Shown here piece by piece: positions 41,894 to 50,224 of a stretch of DNA of 64,000 nt (position 1 is the first letter of the stretch; each line of letters opens with the position of its first letter). Both the position numbers and the translations under genes were made by a program. Origin of the DNA: Desulfovibrio sp. JC010 (GTDB lineage Bacteria > Desulfobacterota > Desulfovibrionia > Desulfovibrionales > Desulfovibrionaceae). The notes below the pieces were generated by a model. That model was not told the DNA's origin. It worked only from the letters and a program-made list of their open reading frames with translations, and searched no databases. The DNA is taken from contig NZ_VOIQ01000004.1 in assembly GCF_010470675.1 (NCBI RefSeq), positions 1-64,000 of the forward strand, written 5' to 3'.

Positions 41894-44563
41894 ATGCATT
41901 TTTCATTTTCCGTAAGACTTCTTTTTTGCGCGATTATAATTTCACTGCTCCCAGTTGCGGCCAATGCCTCGCCCGCAATGATCTCCATCGGCGATTTTCT
42001 CACCCCTTCCGGAATGCCTTCTACGGAATTCAAAAGCTATGTTGAACAAAAAATTGTTGCATCCGGCTTGAGTTACGCCAATTGCACCGAGAGTTCCCTG
42101 CAATCCAGATACACCCTTTCCGGGCTGATGGTAAAAGACGATAAAGGGACCTCTTTCTCCGCCCTGCTTACCGATAACTTTCATCTGGAGCCTGATGTTT
42201 TCATCAAAGGTAAACAGGTAGGCGGCAGCACTTCCGAGCCTGCGGCATCCAGACTGGCCGATTCCGCAATTAAACTGATTTCAAACCAGTCCGTAGCCTC
42301 CATTGAAGTAAACGGAGACTCCCGGCTGACTCCCAACGCGGTAATGGCTCTGGCCCAGATCCTTCCCGGAGAAATAGTTACCCCGCAGAAAATTATCGCC
42401 GCCCGGATCATTCTTGAGAACTGCGGACTCTTTGAAAAAGCCCGCATCTATCTGACCCCCGGCCCTGAAGGCCGCAAAGTTAAAATCTCTGTCACTGAAC
42501 GCGAAGCCATGGTGCCGGGAACCATGCCCGGACCGGGTAAAGAAGTTCTGGACAATATTTTGGGACCTCCTGAGGTTTCCCTGCCCGAGTTTCCTGCCAT
42601 TTCCGGCACTGAGTATTCCGCTCTCAGCAACAGCACCTGTGCCGGATATCTCGCATACCGGGCTGAAAGCATCCTGACCCGGCTGCGCAGCAGTAAACAG
42701 GATTTCGGCATAGATGATGTCGAGGAACTGGTTGCAGTTGCCGCAAAAATCAGAAACAGCGTCTCCTCCTATGACACTTCATGCCGGGACATGTGCATTA
42801 TCCTGCTGAAAATGTGCTCCATGCTGGATTCAAAAACTATCCGCAGCATCACGGAAGAACTGCAGCAGTCCATGGCCCTCAATGCAACTGATCCGCACAC
42901 GCTGGAAAAAGACCTGCAACGCATTGAGTTTTTAACTCAGGCCTACAGCACTGCACAGGAAGCACAGCTTGTGCTCTCCTCCAGAATATTTCACGACCGC
43001 ATTCATTCCCCGGTAGTGCCGTGGATTCTGTTTTCGCTGGGAGAACAAGCCCTTAAAGCCGAGGACATCACCCGGGCCGCGCCGCTGCTGAATGGCGCAA
43101 TCGCAATTTCATCTCTGCCTGTTTCCCCGGAAATGCTGCTGACCACAGCCAGAGCCCAGTACAGCAACCTTGACCGCGAAGCAGGCGGAGCTGCCACTTC
43201 CCAGCTCAAACCGCTGCTGGCCGACTCTGATCTGGATGGAGAGTTGCGCAGCCGGATTCAAGCCCTGCCCCGGCTGGCCGAACTGTGCGAAACAGCCACA
43301 TCCATTACTGAACAAGACAGCTTTGAACGGCAACTGGAGAAAGGCAACGCCCTCATTCTTCTGGACCGCCCCGATCTGGCCGAACCGCTTTTCCACAAAC
43401 TGCACGGCATTAAACCCGAAGACGCAAGACCGTTCATCGGCTTCGCACGGCTGGCATTCCAGCGCACTGGCAATCTGCTCTCAGTAAGGCCCTATCTGGA
43501 ACGGGCCGAACACCTGCGCAATAAAGACCGTTTTTTCTATGAGCTGGCTCTCGCCTATAAACTTGAGCGCATTACTGCGGAGGCCCTGCCGACCATAATC
43601 ATCGACGGACGCAATTCCGAAGAAGCTTCAGCCACAAGATTCATTTTGCCCAAAGCACTGGAATATGCAGCCGGATATGAAAAATACAATCGGACACAGG
43701 CAAAGCTCATCAAGGCAGGAATCGAAGTTCTCGGTGAATGGCTGGCCTACCCTTCCATGACCAGAAAAGAAGCCTTTGACAATATGTTCGGGCGGACGCA
43801 AAAGCTGGAAACTGAAATTGGTAAAGATCCGGAAATACTGGCCGCCGAACTATATTTTTCCCGCAATTCCGCCAACAAAGATGAAGCTGAACGGATGATT
43901 TCGCGCCCGCTGTCAGTGAAAGCGGGACTCGAGCCGAGATTGCTGCAGCTGAATCTGCTACTCCGCGAAATGGCCCTTAATCCGTCCCCTGAACTGGCAG
44001 AAAAACTGGAGCAGGCCGGGAGAGCAAGTTTTTCCGATGCCATAAACAGAGAGAAAGCCGTTATTCTGAAAGCGGATGCTCTTGCTGTAGCGGGGTTATA
44101 CAGTAACTCCACAGAAACTTTGGAGCGAGCGGAATCCCTGTATTCCCTTGCCATGGATTTGATTGACGGAAACAAAGGCAGACTGCTCAACAACCTCGCC
44201 TGCGTACACCTCGCCCTCGGTATGACAGCCGAAGCCGATGACCTTTATGACGAAGCACTGGACAGCTCTCCGGCAATACCGCAGGCAGTTGAACTGGGTA
44301 AAGCGATCTCTTCCCTTTCCGGCGAGGAAAGGCTGTCGGCTTTGGGTAAAATTGCGGTAAAAAATAAGCTTTGGGCAGCTGACAACGGCACAGCCGAAGC
44401 TGAAGGGGGCAGTCCTGAAAAGATGGAAACGATTTTCCTGAATGAAGAAAAGGGAATTTCAAGCGGCTACAATAACTACAGCGGCTTGTGGATCAGATTT
44501 AATTACAGCAGCAACATCTGGCTGTTACCCGCTCTGCCGGGCATGCCCATCCAGACTCCTTAA
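41894..44563 (+). CDS. Secreted protein with POTRA-like domain and helical repeats
   Basis: An 889-residue exported protein with signal peptide (LLFCAIIISLLPVAANA). Residues about 134-205 (VASIEVNGDSRLTPNAVMALAQILPGE...ILENCGLFEKARI...KISVTERE) look like a POTRA domain, as in BamA/FhaC-type outer-membrane proteins. No beta-barrel follows. The rest, about 270-850, is helical and TPR-like, clearest near NNLACVHLALGMTAEADDLYDEAL. It may be a periplasmic scaffold working with an outer-membrane exporter. It stands alone between divergent and convergent neighbours. Family not recognised. Confidence 0.7.
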   Translation: MHFSFSVRLLFCAIIISLLPVAANASPAMISIGDFLTPSGMPSTEFKSYVEQKIVASGLSYANCTESSLQSRYTLSGLMVKDDKGTSFSALLTDNFHLEPDVFIKGKQVGGSTSEPAASRLADSAIKLISNQSVASIEVNGDSRLTPNAVMALAQILPGEIVTPQKIIAARIILENCGLFEKARIYLTPGPEGRKVKISVTEREAMVPGTMPGPGKEVLDNILGPPEVSLPEFPAISGTEYSALSNSTCAGYLAYRAESILTRLRSSKQDFGIDDVEELVAVAAKIRNSVSSYDTSCRDMCIILLKMCSMLDSKTIRSITEELQQSMALNATDPHTLEKDLQRIEFLTQAYSTAQEAQLVLSSRIFHDRIHSPVVPWILFSLGEQALKAEDITRAAPLLNGAIAISSLPVSPEMLLTTARAQYSNLDREAGGAATSQLKPLLADSDLDGELRSRIQALPRLAELCETATSITEQDSFERQLEKGNALILLDRPDLAEPLFHKLHGIKPEDARPFIGFARLAFQRTGNLLSVRPYLERAEHLRNKDRFFYELALAYKLERITAEALPTIIIDGRNSEEASATRFILPKALEYAAGYEKYNRTQAKLIKAGIEVLGEWLAYPSMTRKEAFDNMFGRTQKLETEIGKDPEILAAELYFSRNSANKDEAERMISRPLSVKAGLEPRLLQLNLLLREMALNPSPELAEKLEQAGRASFSDAINREKAVILKADALAVAGLYSNSTETLERAESLYSLAMDLIDGNKGRLLNNLACVHLALGMTAEADDLYDEALDSSPAIPQAVELGKAISSLSGEERLSALGKIAVKNKLWAADNGTAEAEGGSPEKMETIFLNEEKGISSGYNNYSGLWIRFNYSSNIWLLPALPGMPIQTP

Positions 44564-44802
44564 TCAAGGGATTCAAGAGTAAGATCCAGCTCTTCAGCCA
44601 TGAGCCGCAAAGGCTCAACCCCGCCCGTAATACGCATGATTTCAACAAGAGTTTCCGCGCCGAGCTTGGCTTTCTTATCTTCCGGATCCACTTCACGGGC
44701 CAGAGTTTTAGGCGATTTACCCAACTTTTCGGCCAGTTTTTCCAATGAAACCGGACCATTGATGACTAATTCCTGAATCGCTCTTTCTACTTTTTCTGAC
44801 AT
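44560..44802 (-). CDS. Small helix-turn-helix, CII-like protein
   Basis: An 80-residue protein: VERAIQELVINGPVSLEKLAEKLGKSPKTLAREVDPEDKKAKLGAETLVEIMRITGG. The HTH and the following R-x-V-x-P-x-D pattern resemble phage CII-type regulatory proteins (a family common in proteobacteria outside phages). Its end overlaps the secreted protein's end by four bases, and it diverges from the PhoR-like gene across a 340-base gap. Two candidate starts are six bases apart (GTG, then ATG); the ATG is given. Confidence 0.7.
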   Translation of the reverse strand: MSEKVERAIQELVINGPVSLEKLAEKLGKSPKTLAREVDPEDKKAKLGAETLVEIMRITGGVEPLRLMAEELDLTLESLD

Positions 44803-44950
44803 TACCACTCTGCCTTATTCATAAACAGTTCGATTTTCCTGTCAGGACTAATAAACTAAAACGAAACACCATTCAATATCCCTAAACGTGGTTTTTTAAT
44901 TAGTACAATAATTTTCTCCATCATACATCTTCTTTATCAGCAAGCGGCAA

Positions 44951-44968
44951 TTGTCACAGTATCGTAAC
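44951..44968 (+). promoter_or_regulatory. Candidate Pho box, distal
   Basis: TTGTCAC and TCGTAAC are placed exactly 11 bases apart (44951 and 44962), the period expected for PhoB binding to tandem CTGTCAT-like units. It lies about 180 bases before the PhoR-like start. Divergent orientation means it might also serve the small HTH gene. Confidence 0.5.
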
Positions 44969-45079
44969 AATAATATTTCCCGCTCAAAAGCCCCACCTGC
45001 GAATACCTCTATTAATTTCAGCCAATTATGCATACAATACACTTTTGTAACAAAACTTGACCTAACCATGCTAACATGC

Positions 45080-45097
45080 TTGTTACTTCGCTGTGAC
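45080..45097 (+). promoter_or_regulatory. Candidate Pho box, proximal
   Basis: TTGTTAC (45080) and CTGTGAC (45091) are 11 bases apart, and a weaker unit TGCTAAC lies 11 bases before them. The site ends about 50 bases before the PhoR-like start codon. A perfect palindrome TTTTGTAACAAAA (45043-45055) lies just upstream. The gene order phoR-pit-phoU downstream supports phosphate control. Confidence 0.6.
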
Positions 45098-45148
45098 ATT
45101 TTGAAAGGTTCTGTTTCCGTTCAGGGTAATCCTCAGGGAGGAATATTT

Positions 45149-46954
45149 TTGCCAAAAACAACGTTACATATGAAGATTCTGCTCTGGGGCTGGGCTATTC
45201 TGCTTTGCACCCTGCTGCTGACCTTCTGGTTTTACTATGGAACGGTGTCGGAAGAATTGACAGCTTCCAGCAGGCAGAACACCTCCCGCCTTTTAAACTA
45301 TGTGCGTTGGAAGATCAGCCACAGCCCGGTCACACCCGGCTCTGCCGGATTTCAAAAAGAAATCACTGAACTGGGCACCCATCTCGATATCCGCATTACA
45401 TATATTAAGAACGGCAGGGTTCTCGCTGACTCAGACGTAAAAGCCGAAAGACTTCCGGAACTGGATGACCATTCCAACCGCCCGGAAGTTATCGCCGCCG
45501 AAGCAGCCGGAACAGGTAAAAACATCCGCTACAGCAAGACCCTGCAGACCCGTATGCTCTATGTGGCGCAAACCATGGACAAGCATGGGGAATTCCTGCG
45601 TCTGGCAATGCCCTACTCGGTAATCGGCGAGAGACTGGACAGGGTCATGCTCCATTTCACCGTGCTGCTGACACTTCTGGCTATCGGCTCTGCTGTAGTT
45701 CTGATCTTTGTCGGCAGACGAACAACCTCTGCAGTCAAGGAAGTTTCCGCCACAGCCCAGGCTATAGGTGAAGGGGATTACAGCAAGCGCATCCGGGTTA
45801 TTCCTGGCGGCGAATATAAAATGATGGCCGAATCCATCAACACCATGGCCAAAAAGATCAAGGGCCATATCCGGATCATCGAAGACCAGCGCAACCAGTT
45901 GGACGCCATGTTTGAAAACATGACTGAAGGCATCATGGTTCTCGACCCGCAAGGAAAAATTGAATCCGTCAATAAATCCATGACCGAGCTGGTCCCGGCC
46001 ACCCATGAATTCATCGGCCGCGCGCCACTTGAAGTCCTGACCAGACATGAAATTCAGGACTCGGTGGATAAAATAATCAGGCAGGACAGCAACAAAGATT
46101 CAGATTCACTTATTGTGGATCTTGCGGACGGACGCTCCATGTCCGTGACCATCTGCTCTTACAAGGATTACAAAAACCGCAGCAAGCTGATTCTCGTTTT
46201 CCACGACATCAGCGAAATGAGGCGCATGGAAAAAGTGCTGCGCGACTTTGTCTCCAATGCCTCACATCAGCTGCGCACCCCGCTGACCAGTATCAAGGGC
46301 TATTCCGAAACACTCATCGACAACCCGCCGCAGGATCAAAAAATCCTGAGCAGCTTCCTCGGGACCATACTTGATAATGCCAACCACATGTCCAAGGTCA
46401 TCACCAGCATGTTCGCACTGGCCCGCAGTGAATATTCCGGCAAAAAACTGCGTACCAGACCAACCGATCTGCAGAAATGCATCGAACTGAGCATGACTAA
46501 CCTCAATTCTCCAGCTCATAAGAAAAACATCCGTATCAGCAAAGGCGAAATTCCGCAGGTCAATGTCACCGGAACCAACGAAGGACTGGTTCAGATTTTC
46601 GACAACCTCATTGAAAACGCCATCAAATATGCACCGGAAAACACCGGAGTGAATATTCAAGCTGAAGTTGATGCCCAGTTCGCGGTGATCAAGGTTGTAG
46701 ACGAAGGTCCGGGCATCGCTGCTGCGGACAGGGAACGAATTTTCGAACGATTTTTCAAACTGGATGAGAACGCTGTGGGACACGGCAGTTCCGGACTGGG
46801 ACTGGCCCTGTGCCGCAGCCTTGCACAAAACTTTAACGGCGACATCTGGGTGGAAAGCCCGGTTGACGCAGCAACAGGTACCGGATCTTCTTTTTGTGTG
46901 AAGCTTCCGGTAACAGCTGAACAAGCTTCTGAATCCGCAACGGATTCACAATAA
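45149..46954 (+). CDS. PhoR-like sensor histidine kinase
   Basis: A 601-residue inner-membrane sensor. Order: membrane helix (about 10-32), periplasmic sensor domain with DIRITYIKNGRVLADSD (about 35-165), membrane helix, HAMP (about 195-245), PAS (about 255-355), HisKA with His373 (SNASHQLRTPLTSIKG) and HATPase with DEGPGIA and GSSGLGLAL. This is the PhoR/WalK layout. With pit and a phoU-like gene directly downstream and Pho boxes upstream, it is probably the phosphate sensor; no phoB is adjacent. The TTG start has AGGGAGG eight bases before it; an ATG seven codons later is the alternative. Confidence 0.85.
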   Translation: MPKTTLHMKILLWGWAILLCTLLLTFWFYYGTVSEELTASSRQNTSRLLNYVRWKISHSPVTPGSAGFQKEITELGTHLDIRITYIKNGRVLADSDVKAERLPELDDHSNRPEVIAAEAAGTGKNIRYSKTLQTRMLYVAQTMDKHGEFLRLAMPYSVIGERLDRVMLHFTVLLTLLAIGSAVVLIFVGRRTTSAVKEVSATAQAIGEGDYSKRIRVIPGGEYKMMAESINTMAKKIKGHIRIIEDQRNQLDAMFENMTEGIMVLDPQGKIESVNKSMTELVPATHEFIGRAPLEVLTRHEIQDSVDKIIRQDSNKDSDSLIVDLADGRSMSVTICSYKDYKNRSKLILVFHDISEMRRMEKVLRDFVSNASHQLRTPLTSIKGYSETLIDNPPQDQKILSSFLGTILDNANHMSKVITSMFALARSEYSGKKLRTRPTDLQKCIELSMTNLNSPAHKKNIRISKGEIPQVNVTGTNEGLVQIFDNLIENAIKYAPENTGVNIQAEVDAQFAVIKVVDEGPGIAAADRERIFERFFKLDENAVGHGSSGLGLALCRSLAQNFNGDIWVESPVDAATGTGSSFCVKLPVTAEQASESATDSQ

Positions 46955-46968
46955 GGGGATTATATCTA

Positions 46969-48204
46969 ATGGATATTTATGATCTGTTTTTCTACATGTC
47001 CCTGTTTGCAGGGTTCATGATGGCCTTCAACCTCGGTGCTAATGACGTGGCCAACTCCATGGCCTCGGCTGTGGGTGCTAAAGCCATCACCATCCGGCAG
47101 GCAGTATTCATTGCGGGTACACTGAACTTTGCAGGGGCGGTCTTCCTCGGCTCACAGGTAACCGCAACAGTCAGCAAAGGAATCATCAACCCGGCAGCCA
47201 TCGCCGACCCCAAAATCATCATGGTCGGCATGTTCTCGGCCCTGCTGGCAGCGGGATTATGGGTGCTCATATCAACGTTCACGGCCCTGCCGGTGTCATC
47301 AACCCACTCCATTGTCGGTGCCATCCTCGGCTTCGGCCTCGTTGCAGGCGGCCCGGACGTGGTTAACTGGCTGAAAATGGTCGGTATTGTAATGTCGTGG
47401 ATTATTTCACCCTTCTTTGCCGCAACCATCGCCTTTGCCATTTTTACCCACATCAGGAAAACAATCCTGTTTAAAAAGGATTTTATACATCAGGCCAAAA
47501 AATGGGCTCCCATCTGGATGGGCCTCACTGTCCTGCTGATTTCTCTTTCCTTTTTATATAAAACTCCGGTAGGTAAAGGTTTAAAGCTTCCCTTTATGGG
47601 GTCACTCGCCCTTGGCTTCGGTATTGCCGCGCTGGTCTGGTTTGCCGGACGCCTTGCAGTAAACAAGCTTGTAGGCGACCCCGAAGAAGGTGCTGAAGCA
47701 GTTGAAGCCACTTTCCGCAAACTGCAGGTGGGGACATCCTGTTACGTGGCCCTTTCACAGGGAGCCAACGACGTTGCCAACGCCATCGGCCCGGTAGCAG
47801 CCATCTACCTCATCTCCAAGGAACACGTGCTGCTGGCCAAAGCTGATGTACCAATGGGCTTATTGGTCATGGGCGGCCTGGGTATCGCCATCGGTATCTC
47901 CCTCATGGGGCACAAGGTAATGGGCACCGTGGGTGAGAAAATCACCGTACTGACCAACACCCGCGGATTTGCTGTTGACTTCGGTGCCGCTTCAACCGTA
48001 CTCACAGCATCCAACATGGGACTGCCCGTATCATCCACCCACGCCGCAGTAGGCGCGGTTGTCGGTGTAGGTCTCGCAAGGGGCTTCTCAGCGGTCAACT
48101 TTAAAATTCTCGGAAGAATCGTGCTATACTGGGTGCTCACTGTACCCATTGCCGCGATCACAAGTATAACAATCTTCAGCCTGCTCAAATGGGCTTTACT
48201 CTAG
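46969..48204 (+). CDS. pit: Inorganic phosphate transporter, Pit family
   Basis: A 411-residue membrane protein with about ten helices. It shows the duplicated PiT signature: GANDVANSMASAVGAKA near the N-terminus and GANDVANAIGPVAA in the second half, plus the SSTHSIVGA and SSTHAAVGA motifs. It imports phosphate (as metal-phosphate) with protons or sodium. It starts 14 bases after the PhoR-like gene and is followed 19 bases later by its PhoU-like partner. Confidence 0.93.
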   Translation: MDIYDLFFYMSLFAGFMMAFNLGANDVANSMASAVGAKAITIRQAVFIAGTLNFAGAVFLGSQVTATVSKGIINPAAIADPKIIMVGMFSALLAAGLWVLISTFTALPVSSTHSIVGAILGFGLVAGGPDVVNWLKMVGIVMSWIISPFFAATIAFAIFTHIRKTILFKKDFIHQAKKWAPIWMGLTVLLISLSFLYKTPVGKGLKLPFMGSLALGFGIAALVWFAGRLAVNKLVGDPEEGAEAVEATFRKLQVGTSCYVALSQGANDVANAIGPVAAIYLISKEHVLLAKADVPMGLLVMGGLGIAIGISLMGHKVMGTVGEKITVLTNTRGFAVDFGAASTVLTASNMGLPVSSTHAAVGAVVGVGLARGFSAVNFKILGRIVLYWVLTVPIAAITSITIFSLLKWALL

Positions 48205-48223
48205 ATAAAACAAGGAGAACATT

Positions 48224-48901
48224 ATGCACTTTCGTCTTCCTTTCTTAGGTCTTATAGTCAACAAGAACCCCATGGACGGACTGGTCAAGCACTACGACAA
48301 AATCGCCGAGTGCATCCATATCATCAACGATTCCGTTGAATGCTACGTTGCCGGCAATGAAACCTGCCGCGAATTCAGCGAGCTCATCGAACAGATCGAT
48401 ACCGTCGAAGCTCAGGCTGACAAGATCAAACGTTCCATCCGCAACCACCTGCCCCACTCCATGTTCATGTCCGTGGATAAGGTCCTGTTCTTCAACTACA
48501 CCCGCAGCCAGGACAACATTCTGGACAACGCACAGGAAGCCCTGCACTGGCTGGCCATGCGCAAGGTATCCATCCCTGCCGAGTACCAGAAGGACCTGAT
48601 CCTGCTGCTCTCCGAGGTAAACGACACCACCACCAGCCTCGGCCCCGCGCTCAAGGCGACTATTGCTCTTAACGAAGGCAAGTCCATTGACCGCGAAGGC
48701 ACCAAAAACAAGTTCCGCAAAGTCCGCAAGCACTACGCACAGGTTCAAAAACTTCGCAAAGACCTTGCAAGCGATATCTATAATTCCGATATGGATTTCA
48801 AAGATATCTACCAGCTCGTGCACTTCGTTGACTGCCTGAGCGAAATGGCGCATCAGGCTGAAACCTGCGCTGATATGCTGCGGGCTATGATTGCGCGCTA
48901 G
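48224..48901 (+). CDS. PhoU-like (DUF47) protein
   Basis: A 225-residue all-helical cytoplasmic protein of the DUF47/TIGR00153 family, which are PhoU relatives encoded next to Pit transporters and thought to regulate them. Typical features are the three-helix bundle pattern and the acidic metal-binding helices around ETCREFSELIEQIDTVEAQADKIKRSIRNHL. It ends the phosphate operon and is followed by a terminator. Confidence 0.9.
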   Translation: MHFRLPFLGLIVNKNPMDGLVKHYDKIAECIHIINDSVECYVAGNETCREFSELIEQIDTVEAQADKIKRSIRNHLPHSMFMSVDKVLFFNYTRSQDNILDNAQEALHWLAMRKVSIPAEYQKDLILLLSEVNDTTTSLGPALKATIALNEGKSIDREGTKNKFRKVRKHYAQVQKLRKDLASDIYNSDMDFKDIYQLVHFVDCLSEMAHQAETCADMLRAMIAR

Positions 48902-48927
48902 TATTCGATTTATACGATTTTAAAAAG

Positions 48928-48957
48928 GAGCAGTGAGTATTCGCTGCTCTTTTTTTT
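48928..48957 (+). terminator. Terminator of the phosphate operon
   Basis: GAGCAGTGA (48928-48936) pairs with TCGCTGCTC (48941-48949), with one G-T pair, and is followed by eight T residues. Confidence 0.9.
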
Positions 48958-49009
48958 ATGCATTGCATCGTCCTGACCACATGGGTAATAAATAGGGATG
49001 GAGGGTGTT

Positions 49010-49915
49010 ATGAAGTTTGGTTTTTTGTTGAGTAAGAAAGAAGTCTCTTTTGGGTAATTCACGATTCGTCCGCTTGAAAACTATGATGAGACAGTAGAAC
49101 GGTTTTATAAAACATGCCCTGTAAGTAATGGATGGGTTTATGAAATCCCGGAAGAACTTCCTTTAAACTCGCAGGAGCAGAAATTGTTTTCTTCTCCGAA
49201 GAAAGCCATTGATCTTGAGCCTTTTAGACTTCTGTCTACACACTGTATTGAATCAACTAGTTTCGGCACAACTGAAGAACACTTTAAATTCTTAATTCTA
49301 GCATATGGTTTTCTGCATGGACTACACCTTCTTCCTGAAGGTCATATGCATCTTTCACGGACACCATATCGCGTAGGAGAACTTACAGGACTCGTACCGC
49401 AAGGATCAGACTTGCAACAGGGCATGTCACACTTAAATCACTACTACGAAGCATCAAAACCTGAATGTAAAAAACAAATTTTTGCGACACTACACTGGTT
49501 CCTCATGGGACAGTCATACAGAAATGTCTGGGACCAATTCGATGCACAGTATAAAGTTCTTGATAGCATCCATTCGCTAGCCAAAAAGCAAAGAAAAGTC
49601 CAAACCCGCCCAAGAATTCCCCATGCCACAGTCCCTCAACGCCTAGCAAAGATTTTTGGTGCCTACACCCCAGAGTGGGCTATAATGAACAAAGCTGAAA
49701 ACAGTTGTGAGTTAAGCAAAATTAGAAATGATTTCATTCATGATGCAATATATTCAGAGCAAGCCATAGGATATAAACATTCCAAAATCAATTTTGGTAT
49801 AGAATTCCCTGAGTTCAACCTTAAACTAATATGCGGAATACTTGGCTTAAAAACAGATTTCATTCAACGTAAATTTACGAGGGGCAAGGGAACATGGAAT
49901 TTTTACATATCATAG
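49010..49915 (+). pseudogene. Hypothetical gene interrupted by an in-frame stop
   Basis: From an ATG with GGAGGG five bases upstream, the frame reads MKFGFLLSKKEVSFG and then hits TAA at 49055-49057. The same frame then stays open to 49915, giving a plausible protein of about 301 codons (FTIRPLENYDETVERFYKTC... to GTWNFYIS). A shortened protein of 243 residues could start at TTG 49184, with GGAG eight bases before it. I do not recognise the family. The end region contains SCELSKIRNDFIHDAIYSE, a HEPN-like R-N-x3-H pattern, but this is weak. It is more AT-rich than its neighbours, suggesting recent acquisition and decay. Confidence 0.6.
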
Positions 49916-49934
49916 AGAAAGATAAGGTGGGACA

Positions 49935-50222
49935 ATGCACTACAAAGGATATTACGCAAAAATAAAACAAGACGTTGAAGACCAAATTTTCATCGGTCAT
50001 GTCATCGGCATAAAAGATATCGTAGGGTTTCATGGAAAATCTGAATCTGAACTGGAACAAGCGTTCCATGAAGCTGTCGATAACTACTTAGCAGCCTGCG
50101 ATGAATTAAACCAATCCCCAAAAAAAACTTCTGAAGATAGCTTTTCTCTCAATGCAGCCATGCGTGGAATGGAAGACGAAGTCGAGTCTGAATATACACA
50201 AGCAAATCTAAAAGACAATTAA
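49935..50222 (+). CDS. HicB-family antitoxin-like protein
   Basis: A 95-residue protein whose first 60 residues match the HicB partial RNase H-like fold (MHYKGYYAKIKQDVEDQIFIGHVIGIKDIVGFHGKSESEL, then FHEAVDNYL). The C-terminal part lacks the clear HTH or ribbon-helix-helix DNA-binding motif of many HicB antitoxins. No hicA-type toxin gene (small, with a G-x-H motif) is adjacent on either side, so it is an orphan. It follows the broken gene by 19 bases. AAGGTGGG precedes the ATG. It may be inactive or act on a toxin elsewhere. Confidence 0.75.
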   Translation: MHYKGYYAKIKQDVEDQIFIGHVIGIKDIVGFHGKSESELEQAFHEAVDNYLAACDELNQSPKKTSEDSFSLNAAMRGMEDEVESEYTQANLKDN

Positions 50223-50224
50223 TC

